Shown here: piece after piece, positions 6,987-15,492 of the stretch | Layout: each line of letters begins with the position of its first letter | How positions within the stretch are numbered: the stretch's first letter is position 1 | Origin: Alphaproteobacteria bacterium | GTDB lineage: Bacteria; Pseudomonadota; Alphaproteobacteria; Rs-D84 | Length of the DNA: 44,498 bases | Assembly (NCBI GenBank): GCA_024402765.1 | Contig: JAKSTC010000008.1 | Coordinates: 1-44,498 of the forward strand | Reading direction: 5' to 3' | Position numbers and translations under genes: made by a program | The notes under the pieces: model-generated | The model's database searches: none | Told to the model about the DNA's origin: nothing | What the model saw: the letters and a program-made list of their open reading frames with translations, nothing else

Positions 6987-7199
6987 TTACTCACCCATAT
7001 GCTTGGCATTGTTCAGGGCGTTACGCAGGGCCAGTTCTGCAATCTGGCGAATTTTGCCCGCAAATGCACGCATATTCATTGTGTTTGCAACCGTATCGCC
7101 AAATGTTTTGGCGATATATTCAATTTGGGTCGGGGCAATTGTAAATACCTCACTGGTTATATCATTAATCGACAAGTCTTGAATTCTTTGATTTTGCAT
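6987..7199 (-). CDS. Small hypothetical protein
   Basis: This 70-residue soluble protein is not recognised. It has no signal peptide. The middle (QIEYIAKTFGDTVANTMNMRAF) and the end (IRQIAELALRNALNNAKHMG) are predicted to be amphipathic helices. A very strong binding site, AGGGGGG, lies 4-5 nt before ATG 7199, which is the main reason for accepting it. An ATGATATAAT extended -10 box lies about 75 bp upstream on the same strand (7272-7281). Confidence 0.65.
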   Translation of the reverse strand: MQNQRIQDLSINDITSEVFTIAPTQIEYIAKTFGDTVANTMNMRAFAGKIRQIAELALRNALNNAKHMGE

Positions 7200-7271
7200 T
7201 TTACCCCCCTATTTTTCATACATAATAGCAAAAAAATAACTGTTTTGCCACTTGTTAATTTTCTTAATTAA

Positions 7272-7281
7272 ATTATATCAT
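7272..7281 (-). promoter_or_regulatory. Extended -10 box facing the small gene 6987-7199
   Basis: ATGATATAAT on the minus strand, identical to four other boxes in the window. It would give a leader of about 65 nt. No clear -35 is seen. Confidence 0.4.
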
Positions 7282-7289
7282 AAAGTAAC

Positions 7290-7318
7290 TTGACCACAAG
7301 CGGCAAAATTGCTATAAA
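7290..7318 (+). promoter_or_regulatory. Promoter of secA
   Basis: TTGACC (7290-7295), a 17-bp spacer and TATAAA (7313-7318). The start is near 7325, about 18 nt before ATG 7343. Confidence 0.7.
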
Positions 7319-7342
7319 TTGTCAAAAACATAAGGAAAAGAA

Positions 7343-9949
7343 ATGGTAAATATATTAAGAAAAGTATTAGGTTCTGCAAACGATAGATTGGTTAAATCTT
7401 TTGATAGAACTGTTTCAATGATTAATGATTTGGAACCAAAATATCATGATATGTCTGATGAACAATTGCGTGAACAAACAAATGTTTTGCGTGAACGCTT
7501 GCAAAACGGCGAAAAAGAAAAGAATATTTTGCCTGATGCGTTTGCTTTGGTGCGTGAAGCGTCTGTCCGAACAATTGGTTTGCGCCACTTTAATGTGCAA
7601 CTGATTGGTGGTATGGTTTTGAACAATGGTCAAATTGCAGAAATGAAAACCGGTGAAGGTAAAACATTGGTCGCAACATTGGCTATGTTTTTAAAAGCCT
7701 TGCACGGCAAGGGCGCACATTTGATTACTGTGAACGATTATTTGGCATCGCGTGACGCAAATTGGATGGGCCAGATTTATAAGTTTTTGGGGATGTCAGT
7801 CGGTATTATTCAACACGATATGACAGACCAAGAACGCAGGGACGCATATAATTGTGATATTACCTATGTTACGAATTCTGAATTGGGTTTTGATTATCTG
7901 CGCGATAATATGAAGTTTTCTAAAGAGCAACAGGTTTTGCGCCCGTTCTTTTATGCGATTGTTGACGAAGTCGATTCTATTTTAATTGACGAAGCGCGCA
8001 CACCACTTATCATTTCGGGCCCGTCCGAAGATACCAGTGATTTGTATAACAAGGTTGATGCGGTTGTGGCACAACTGGTGGAATCTGATTTCAAAAAAGA
8101 CGAAAAAGATCGCCATGTTACATTGACTGAAACCGGTGTTGATAACGCAACGCGTTTATTAAAGGATGCCGGCGTTTTGGTTGGCGACAATCTGTATGCA
8201 TCTGAAAATGCGGCGGTCGTTATGCATGTGCAACAGGCCTTACTCGCACATCATTTGTACCAGAAAAATGTTAACTATGTTGTGCGTAATGGCGAAGTGT
8301 TAATTGTCGATGAATTTACAGGTCGTGTTATGTCGGGACGTCGTTTTGGTCGTGGTCTGCACCAGGCAATAGAGGCCAAAGAACACGTAACTGTTCAACC
8401 TGAAAATCAAACCGTATCATCAATTTCTTATCAGAATTTATTCCGCCTGTACCCCACCCTGTCTGGTATGACGGGAACCGCAATGACCGAAGCGGTCGAA
8501 TTCGAAGAAATCTATAAATTGCGCGTGGTATCAATTCCAACGAATCGTCCTGTGGCGCGCGTGGATCATCATGATGAAATCTATCGCAACAAACAGGAAA
8601 AATACGATGCTATTATCAAACAGATTCAGGAATGTATGAATAAAAAGCAACCTGTATTGGTTGGAACGGTGTCTATTGAAAAATCTGAAGAATTGGCAGA
8701 AATTGTTAAAAAGCGTTTGAAAATCACCCCTGCGGTTTTGAACGCAAAACATCATGAGTCTGAGGCAAAGATTGTTTCCCAGGCTGGTGCCCCCGGCGCC
8801 GTTACAATCGCAACAAATATGGCAGGGCGTGGAACCGATATTAAACTGGGTGGTAATGCCGAAGATTTAATTGCAGACTTGGATAAAGATGCGCCAGATT
8901 TTGAAAAGAAAAAGAAAGAAATTTATAACACAATTGAAAAGAACAAAAAATTGGTTCTGGATGCAGGTGGTTTGTATGTTATCGGAACAGAACGTCACGA
9001 ATCACGCCGTATTGATAATCAGTTGCGTGGTCGTTCCGGTCGCCAGGGTGATCCAGGTGATTCAAAATTCTTTTTGGCATTGGACGATGATTTAATGCGT
9101 ATATTTGGTGCAGAACGTCTGAATACCATGCTTACCACATTGGGACTAAAACCTGGCGAAGCAATTACCCACCCGTGGATAACCAAGGCGTTGGAAAAAG
9201 CGCAAAAACGCGTAGAGGCCAGATATTTCGAAGCACGTAAAGAATTGCTGAAATACGATGATGTTATGAACGAACAAAGAATTGTTGTCTATAAACAACG
9301 CGATGATTTGATGACTTCTAAAAATCTTGCGCCATTGGCGGATGAAATGATTGGTGATGTTGTTGAAATGATTTGCGAAGTTAATATTCCTGAAAAGGCA
9401 CGTCCGTCTGATTGGAATGTTGACGGTATTCATGATGCAATGTTACGAACATTCGCATTGGATATTACAGATATTGCAAAATGGAAAACAGACGAAGAAA
9501 TTACAGAACGCAAGGCATATGAAACCCTGCGCGGATTGGCAAATCGCCGTTATGCACAACAGGCGGAAAAATACGGTCCTGAATTAATGCAAATGGCATC
9601 GCGTCAAATGATGTTGGGGGCATTGGATAGTGTTTGGAAACGTCATTTGCAACAGATGGATTATTTGCAAACTGCGATTGGTCTGCGTGGCTATGGTCAG
9701 AAAAATCCATTGTATGAATATAAACGCGAAGCATTGGATATATTCAAAAATACAATGAATAATTTCAAACTGATGTCTGTATCTTATATTTGTCGTATGG
9801 AATTAACACGCGATGATGTTAATGCCAAAGAACGTGAACAGACACAACATGATGTCGCATTAAACCAGGCATCCGAAGCACATCGTAATGCACCATGTCC
9901 ATGTGGGTCGGGATTAAAATACAAACATTGTTGCGGAAAGTTGCACTAA
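7343..9949 (+). CDS. secA: Preprotein translocase ATPase SecA
   Basis: This 868-residue motor of the Sec export pathway drives preproteins through SecYEG. It has the first nucleotide-binding fold (Walker A MKTGEGKT at about residue 100, DEVDSILIDEARTPLIISG), the preprotein cross-linking domain, and the second fold with NMAGRGTDIKLGG and QLRGRSGRQGDPG. The helical scaffold follows, and the C-terminal zinc finger CPCGSGLKYKHCCG binds SecB or ribosomes. AAGGAAAAG lies upstream of ATG 7343. Its substrates would include the many exported Cys-rich proteins nearby. dnaE follows after 18 bp. Confidence 0.98.
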   Translation: MVNILRKVLGSANDRLVKSFDRTVSMINDLEPKYHDMSDEQLREQTNVLRERLQNGEKEKNILPDAFALVREASVRTIGLRHFNVQLIGGMVLNNGQIAEMKTGEGKTLVATLAMFLKALHGKGAHLITVNDYLASRDANWMGQIYKFLGMSVGIIQHDMTDQERRDAYNCDITYVTNSELGFDYLRDNMKFSKEQQVLRPFFYAIVDEVDSILIDEARTPLIISGPSEDTSDLYNKVDAVVAQLVESDFKKDEKDRHVTLTETGVDNATRLLKDAGVLVGDNLYASENAAVVMHVQQALLAHHLYQKNVNYVVRNGEVLIVDEFTGRVMSGRRFGRGLHQAIEAKEHVTVQPENQTVSSISYQNLFRLYPTLSGMTGTAMTEAVEFEEIYKLRVVSIPTNRPVARVDHHDEIYRNKQEKYDAIIKQIQECMNKKQPVLVGTVSIEKSEELAEIVKKRLKITPAVLNAKHHESEAKIVSQAGAPGAVTIATNMAGRGTDIKLGGNAEDLIADLDKDAPDFEKKKKEIYNTIEKNKKLVLDAGGLYVIGTERHESRRIDNQLRGRSGRQGDPGDSKFFLALDDDLMRIFGAERLNTMLTTLGLKPGEAITHPWITKALEKAQKRVEARYFEARKELLKYDDVMNEQRIVVYKQRDDLMTSKNLAPLADEMIGDVVEMICEVNIPEKARPSDWNVDGIHDAMLRTFALDITDIAKWKTDEEITERKAYETLRGLANRRYAQQAEKYGPELMQMASRQMMLGALDSVWKRHLQQMDYLQTAIGLRGYGQKNPLYEYKREALDIFKNTMNNFKLMSVSYICRMELTRDDVNAKEREQTQHDVALNQASEAHRNAPCPCGSGLKYKHCCGKLH

Positions 9950-9967
9950 ACATTTGCGGAAAGGAAA

Positions 9968-12900
9968 ATGGGAGAATTCGTTCATCTTCGTGTGCACTCT
10001 AAATTCTCGGTCGGGGCGAGCACTTTGCAGATAAAAGATATTCCTGCATTGTGCATTGCCAACGGGATGTCTGCGTGCGCCCTGACCGACACAAATTTAA
10101 TGTCGGGTGCGGCAGAGTTTTCTGATTTGATGCCTGGAAAAAAACTGCAACCTATTATTGGTATTGAAATCAGCCTTAACCACCATAGCGCAGATCCAAA
10201 GATATTGCGCGATGCGTCTTTATCCAAAATTGTATTGTTGGCACAAAATCATACAGGCTATTTAAATCTGTGTGAACTGAACCGCATAATGTATATGCGT
10301 GATGAAAATCATCATCTGGGGCCATATATTACTTTGGACGAACTTGCAACGCATGCGGACGGTGTTATTTGTTTGTCGGGTGGCACATCTGGTCCGATTG
10401 GAATGTCTATTTTGGAAAATCAAAATACCCAGGCAAAAAGTTTTGCAAAGCGTTTTTTAGATATTTTTGATGACCGCTTTTATATGGAAATTCAACGGCA
10501 TGGTCTGGACGCAGAAATTAAAACAGAACCTGAATTTTTAAATATAGCATTGGAGTTTAACATACCTATTGTTGCAACAAATGATGTGTGTTTTGCGGCA
10601 AATGACAATTATGAATCTGCGGATGCTTTGGGTTGTGTGTTGGGTCAAACCAAGGTAATTGATCCGGATAGATTACGCAAATCGTCAGAACAGTATTTTA
10701 AGTCTTATGAAGAAATGCGTGAGTTGTTTTCTGATTTGCCAGAGGCGATAGAGAATACAACCTTAATCGCACAACGTTGTGCATTTTTGGTAAATGTTCA
10801 TGAAAAACCCCTGCTCCCACGGTTTGGTGATAATTTAGAGGCCGAATGTGAAATGCTGCGCAATAATACGATGGATGGTTTGGCGCAACGGTTAAAAGAA
10901 AATAAAATCACAGACACCCAACCATATTATGACCAGGCAGAATTTGAATTGGGTGTTATTATTGGTATGGGATTTCCAGGGTATTTTTTAATAGTTGCTG
11001 ATTATATTCAATGGTGCAGGAACAATGGTGTCTTAACTGGACCGGGCCGTGGTTCGGGTGCGGGTTCTATTGTTGCGTGGGCATTGGGTATTACCCATGT
11101 TGATCCATTAAAGTATGGTTTGTTGTTTGAGAGGTTTTTAAACCCAGATCGTATTTCAATGCCTGATTTTGATGTCGATTTTGAACCAAATGGGATTGAA
11201 CGCGTTTTGGCGTATATTTGTGATAAATACGGTCATGATTCTGTATGCCGTATCATTACTTTTGGCAGTCTGCAAGCGCGTGGTGCAATTCGTGATATAG
11301 GCCGTGTTTATGGAATACCTTATTCCAAATCAGACAGACTTTCAAAATTAATTCCCCAAGATGCCAAAACATTAAAAGAAGCCGTTGATTCTTCATCTGA
11401 AATTCAAGAGGTGCTAGAGTCAGACGAAGACATGAACAAGGTTGTTACAGTTGCAGAGGAATTAGAGGGTTCCCTGCGCAACCTGGGGCAGCATGCGTGT
11501 GGTGTTGTTATTGGCGATCGTCCCACAACCAAAATTGCACCGGTATATCGTGATCCTGCGAACCCGTTACCATCGTGCCAATATGACGGGCATTATTTGG
11601 AATCTGCAGGTTTAATCAAATTTGACTTTTTGGGTTTGGAAACATTGGTTGTGTTAAAATACACACTTAAACTCATTCAACAAACACATGGTGTGAATAT
11701 TGATTTGGACGCAATTCCAACCGATGATAAAAAAACAATGAAGTTGTGGCAAATGGGCCTGACCGAAGGCATATTCCAATTTGATGCCCCGTTTGTTAAA
11801 CAAACTTTACATAAAATGCATCCGACAAGTTTCTTAGAAATTTCTGCGTTAAATGCGTTAAATCGTCCGGGACCTATTGCATTTATTCCACAATTTATTG
11901 CGCGTATGCATGGTGAAGAAAAAATAGAATATGTCCACCCTAAGGCAGAGCCTATATTAAAAGAAACCTATGGAATCATCGTGTACCAGGAACAGGTTAT
12001 GATGCTGACACGTGCGTTGGCGGGCTTTACACGTGGTGAATCTGATACTGTGCGTAAGGCAATGGGTAAAAAGAAATTGGAATTGCTGGCTAAACTGGAA
12101 GTTAAGTTTTTGGACGGTTGTGAAAAAGAAGGAACTCTGGACAGAACAACTGCAAAAGATTTATGGGAAAAGTTTAAGGAATTTGCAAAATATGCCTTCA
12201 ATAAATCACATGCTATTGCCTATTCTATTGTTGCAAATCAGTGCGCATATTTAAAGGCACATTATCCTGCGGAATTTTTGGCGGCATCTATGTCGAGTAA
12301 CCTAAACGACACCGATCAGTTGGCGTTGTTTGTTGATGACGCAAAGTCTAATTTTAATATTCAAATTGTCCCACCAAACATTAATGAAAGTGAATCTTTG
12401 TTTACGGTCAAAGATGGAAAAATTGTTTATGGTTTGGCGGCAATCAAGGGTGTTGGGACAGTTGCAACAGATGCGATTATTGCGGAAAGAAATGCTAATG
12501 GAAAGTTTAAGAATTTAACTGACTTTGCAAAACGTTGTGCGCCAATTATAAACAAGCGTGTTTTAGAGGCATTTGCCAAGGTTGGTGTTTTAGATAGTTT
12601 GGAACCAAATCGCGCTGCAATATTTATGAATGCTGATATGATTTTGTCTTATGCCTCAAAGTCCAAAGATTCGGGTAACATGTTGTCGTTGTTTGCAAAC
12701 ACAACCCAGGATGATGTTAGCGAAGATAGATTAAGACAAAACCTACCGCATACTGAGCCATGGTCATTTGGTGTTCGTATGGAAAATGAATTAAGTGCGA
12801 TTGGTTTTTATATCTCTGGTCATCCATTGGATCAGTATAAAAATTTAATTACGCGTGAAAATTTGCCAACAAGCGCGACATTACAGAATATGGGCGACAG

Positions 12901-13375
12901 AAAACCGGTACAGATTGCCGCAACTGTTACATCTTATTCGCGTCGCAGAACCAAAACCGGCAAAGAAATGATTACGATAAACGCATCTGATAGTTATGGT
13001 AATGTCGATGCGGTTGCATTTGGTGATTCTGCGATAGAATTTGCAAACATTTTGTCGAACGATACATTGGTTTTATTATCTGGGAAAACTTCTTGTCGGG
13101 ATGACAGTGTTTCTATATTTGTTGACTCAATTACACCGCTTGCACAATGGGTTGCTAATGTTGCAAAAAAGATTACTTTGGATATTTGGGATAAAAATAC
13201 TTTGGGGTCTGTTAAAAAAGCACTATCGGTTCTGACCGCGGGACAAACAAAGGTTGTGTTGAATTTGCATGGCAATGATAAAACCGCGGCGATGGCGTTA
13301 CCTGGTGGGGTTTTGTTAAACAAATCAACCATTGGTGATATTGTTGCGCTGGGAATAAAGGTTAAGGTGGAGTAA
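9968..13375 (+). CDS. dnaE: DNA polymerase III alpha subunit
   Basis: This 1135-residue replicative polymerase has an N-terminal PHP domain (FVHLRVHSKFS), then a palm with GPGRGSGAG and the catalytic PDFDVDFE. The fingers have FNKSHAIAYS, the HhH region has GLAAIKGVG, and a C-terminal OB domain begins near PVQIAATVTS. In PHP the metal-binding pattern is broken (HSK for HSD, TDTN for TDHG), as in proteobacterial DnaE proteins generally, where a separate DnaQ proofreads. GGAAAGG lies before ATG 9968. It lies between secA (18 bp upstream) and rsmH (2 bp downstream), probably in one transcript. Confidence 0.98.
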   Translation: MGEFVHLRVHSKFSVGASTLQIKDIPALCIANGMSACALTDTNLMSGAAEFSDLMPGKKLQPIIGIEISLNHHSADPKILRDASLSKIVLLAQNHTGYLNLCELNRIMYMRDENHHLGPYITLDELATHADGVICLSGGTSGPIGMSILENQNTQAKSFAKRFLDIFDDRFYMEIQRHGLDAEIKTEPEFLNIALEFNIPIVATNDVCFAANDNYESADALGCVLGQTKVIDPDRLRKSSEQYFKSYEEMRELFSDLPEAIENTTLIAQRCAFLVNVHEKPLLPRFGDNLEAECEMLRNNTMDGLAQRLKENKITDTQPYYDQAEFELGVIIGMGFPGYFLIVADYIQWCRNNGVLTGPGRGSGAGSIVAWALGITHVDPLKYGLLFERFLNPDRISMPDFDVDFEPNGIERVLAYICDKYGHDSVCRIITFGSLQARGAIRDIGRVYGIPYSKSDRLSKLIPQDAKTLKEAVDSSSEIQEVLESDEDMNKVVTVAEELEGSLRNLGQHACGVVIGDRPTTKIAPVYRDPANPLPSCQYDGHYLESAGLIKFDFLGLETLVVLKYTLKLIQQTHGVNIDLDAIPTDDKKTMKLWQMGLTEGIFQFDAPFVKQTLHKMHPTSFLEISALNALNRPGPIAFIPQFIARMHGEEKIEYVHPKAEPILKETYGIIVYQEQVMMLTRALAGFTRGESDTVRKAMGKKKLELLAKLEVKFLDGCEKEGTLDRTTAKDLWEKFKEFAKYAFNKSHAIAYSIVANQCAYLKAHYPAEFLAASMSSNLNDTDQLALFVDDAKSNFNIQIVPPNINESESLFTVKDGKIVYGLAAIKGVGTVATDAIIAERNANGKFKNLTDFAKRCAPIINKRVLEAFAKVGVLDSLEPNRAAIFMNADMILSYASKSKDSGNMLSLFANTTQDDVSEDRLRQNLPHTEPWSFGVRMENELSAIGFYISGHPLDQYKNLITRENLPTSATLQNMGDRKPVQIAATVTSYSRRRTKTGKEMITINASDSYGNVDAVAFGDSAIEFANILSNDTLVLLSGKTSCRDDSVSIFVDSITPLAQWVANVAKKITLDIWDKNTLGSVKKALSVLTAGQTKVVLNLHGNDKTAAMALPGGVLLNKSTIGDIVALGIKVKVE

Positions 13376-13377
13376 TC

Positions 13378-14223
13378 ATGAAGCATATTCCAGTTTTATT
13401 AAATAGTGTTTTGGATGCATTGGGCGATATAGATGGCAAATCTGTGATAGACGCTACATTTGGTGCTGGTGGATATACACGGGCATTTTTGGAACGCGGG
13501 GCGATTGTAACTGCATTTGATCGCGATCCAAATGTTGTATCAGACGCAAATGATATAAAATCAGAATATGGTGATAAATTTAATTTTATTGCTGCGCCTT
13601 TTTCAGAAATGAAAAATTTAACAGATACCTATGATGCAATTGTTTTTGACTTGGGAATATCTTCTATGCAGATTGATATTGCAGAGCGCGGTTTTTCTTT
13701 TCGTTATGATGGGCCATTGGATATGCGTATGGGACAAAAAGGCCAAACAGCGGCTGATTTAATCACAACAACAACTGATTCCGAACTCGCAACTATTTTG
13801 CGCGATTATGGCGATGTTAAAAAGGCGATGCTTTTGGCAAAAGTTATTCATCAAAATATGCCAAAAACGACATTTGAATTGCGTGATTTGATACATAATC
13901 CGCATGATATTGCGCCTGTATTCCAGGCATTACGTATTGCGGTAAATAATGAAATGGATGAATTAGAAACAACTTTGACAACGATCCCTAACCTATTGAA
14001 TGTTGGTGGAAAATGTGTTTGTGTAACTTTTCATTCAATCGAGGATAGAATTGTTAAAAATACATTTCGTGATTGGACAATGCCGGTTGGGGACCCCAGG
14101 TTACCTGATTTGCAACCGGCAAAATTTAATTTGATAAAAGCACAAACGCCTACAGATGATGAGTTAAAGGGAAATCCGCGTGCGCGTTCTGCGCATATGC
14201 GGGCGGTGGAAAAATCATATTGA
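13378..14223 (+). CDS. rsmH: 16S rRNA (cytosine1402-N4)-methyltransferase RsmH
   Basis: This 281-residue SAM-dependent methyltransferase modifies C1402 in the decoding centre. It opens with KHIPVLLNSVLDAL and DATFGAGGYTRAFL (SAM motif I). It continues with FDLGISSMQID, the insert domain, QALRIAVNNEMDEL, VTFHSIEDRIVKN and the C-terminal NPRARSAHMRAVEK. The ATG is only 2 bp after the dnaE stop. In most bacteria rsmH heads the division and cell-wall cluster with ftsL and ftsI next. Here it is detached from that cluster and follows dnaE. Confidence 0.97.
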   Translation: MKHIPVLLNSVLDALGDIDGKSVIDATFGAGGYTRAFLERGAIVTAFDRDPNVVSDANDIKSEYGDKFNFIAAPFSEMKNLTDTYDAIVFDLGISSMQIDIAERGFSFRYDGPLDMRMGQKGQTAADLITTTTDSELATILRDYGDVKKAMLLAKVIHQNMPKTTFELRDLIHNPHDIAPVFQALRIAVNNEMDELETTLTTIPNLLNVGGKCVCVTFHSIEDRIVKNTFRDWTMPVGDPRLPDLQPAKFNLIKAQTPTDDELKGNPRARSAHMRAVEKSY

Positions 14224-14276
14224 CCTGTGTTGAGCAATTGCAGTATACTAAAGGAAAAATTAAAAAGGAAAGGAAA

Positions 14277-14825
14277 ATGAAAAAATTTTTATCTTATTTT
14301 GGTGCGTCTTTATTGATGATATTGTGTTTTTTGCCTGTGGCAAATGCGGTTTGTCCGGTGTGCACTGTTGCCGTTGGTGCGGGCTTAGAGGGGGCGCGTC
14401 TATTGGGTGTTGATGATGTTATAACCGGTATTTGGGCGGGTGGTTTAACATTGTCTTTGGTTGGTTGGACCGCAAATTATATGCGTTCTCATGGCGTATC
14501 GCGTCCAATCTGGTATGTTTTGAATTTTGTTGCATATTATGCTATTTTGGCATTGGTATATTTTATCCCGGCAAATAATCCAATTGTTTTGTTTAACGAT
14601 CGTTGTATGTGGGGAATTGATCAGTTTTTATTGGGTATTATCATCGGCAGTATTGTGTTTTTTGTTATGGAACTGTGGTATTCAAAAATCAAGAAAAACA
14701 ATGGTGGACATGCCCTATTCCCATTTCAAAAGGTTGTAATGCCATTTGGTGGTTTGTTGGTTGCAACATTAATATTCTGGGCGATAATTAAATGGTTGCC
14801 ACAAATTGGAATAACACTGTGTTAA
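14277..14825 (+). CDS. Membrane protein with N-terminal CPVC motif
   Basis: Start at ATG 14277, which has AAAGGAAAGGA upstream. The open frame extends to 14220, but that overlaps the rsmH stop. The 182 residues comprise a signal-like first helix ending VANA, then VCPVCTVAVGAGLEGARLLG and four further membrane helices (roughly 50-70, 82-102, 118-140, 158-178). The CPVC pair just outside the first helix could be redox-active or metal-binding. I recall similar CPVCTVAVGAGL proteins in uncultured bacteria but cannot name a function. It is followed after 17 bp by the soluble gene 14843-15436, which looks like a partner. Confidence 0.8.
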   Translation: MKKFLSYFGASLLMILCFLPVANAVCPVCTVAVGAGLEGARLLGVDDVITGIWAGGLTLSLVGWTANYMRSHGVSRPIWYVLNFVAYYAILALVYFIPANNPIVLFNDRCMWGIDQFLLGIIIGSIVFFVMELWYSKIKKNNGGHALFPFQKVVMPFGGLLVATLIFWAIIKWLPQIGITLC

Positions 14826-14842
14826 AAGAAAGGAAGTGAAAA

Positions 14843-15436
14843 ATGAAGAAAGAAACAAAAAAATTATCTTTGGATGAAATGATTAATAAATTGGATGCTG
14901 CGAAAAAAGCAAATCCATTGGATTTATCATCGGATCAGGATTTGTCTATCGCATTGATGAATTTAATTTCACTAGAAGAACATTTCTTTTTTAGTGGTGC
15001 CAAGACCCAAAAAACCGGTTTTTACGATATGATTAATACTGTGCGTAATATGCGCAAGGAATTGATGGAACGCATCGTTGATAAATCTTCGGCTGAGGGT
15101 GGCGAAGTCTGGTGTATTTCAAAACATTTGTTGGCTGCCGCAATGCGTTTGATGGAGGTTGGGACCAAGGCCCTGGGTGCGGGTAAAAAGAAAGACGCTT
15201 ATGATATGTTTAATCGCGCATACGATTTATATTCTTTGTTTTGGGGATTAAACATGCATTTGATTGATTTAAGTGGCGTTCACGAAAATATTCCAGATTT
15301 TTATGATGCCGCAATAAAAAAATGTGATGTAAAACCAACAAAAAAAGAAAAAATCATTGCAAAATCTGATGATATTTCGACAGTAAAGCGTCTGGGTAAT
15401 TGGGTAAAGAAAGCGGTGAATTGTTGTATTGAATAA
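14843..15436 (+). CDS. Hypothetical all-helical soluble protein
   Basis: This 197-residue protein has a strong binding site (GAAAGGAAGTG) 5 nt before ATG 14843. It has no signal peptide or membrane segment. The sequence is Lys-, Leu- and Met-rich and predicted helical: LSLDEMINKLDAAKKANP, a DLSIALMNLISLEEH helix, then AAAMRLMEVGTKALGAGKKK and DAYDMFNRAYDLYSLFWGLN, which reads like TPR-type helices. The C-terminal tail is basic and ends NCCIE. No family recognised. It is coupled to the CPVC membrane protein. Confidence 0.75.
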   Translation: MKKETKKLSLDEMINKLDAAKKANPLDLSSDQDLSIALMNLISLEEHFFFSGAKTQKTGFYDMINTVRNMRKELMERIVDKSSAEGGEVWCISKHLLAAAMRLMEVGTKALGAGKKKDAYDMFNRAYDLYSLFWGLNMHLIDLSGVHENIPDFYDAAIKKCDVKPTKKEKIIAKSDDISTVKRLGNWVKKAVNCCIE

Positions 15437-15443
15437 TTAACTA

Positions 15444-15472
15444 TTGAATGCAACATAAAAACATGATATAAT
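15444..15472 (+). promoter_or_regulatory. Promoter of the 15493 gene
   Basis: TTGAAT (15444-15449), a 17-bp spacer and TATAAT (15467-15472), extended to ATGATATAAT. The start is near 15479, downstream of the in-frame ATG 15475. That ATG therefore cannot be the start codon, and GTG 15493 is favoured. Confidence 0.75.
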
Positions 15473-15492
15473 GCATGATAAAGGGATATGGG

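Noticed and set aside
9968-10300. Broken metal site in the PHP domain of DnaE.
   Set aside because: Proteobacterial DnaE proteins generally have a degenerate PHP domain, with proofreading by DnaQ.
15475-15492. ATG 15475 as start of the large exported protein.
   Set aside because: It lies before the transcription start predicted from TTGAAT-N17-TATAAT, and GTG 15493 has a proper binding site.
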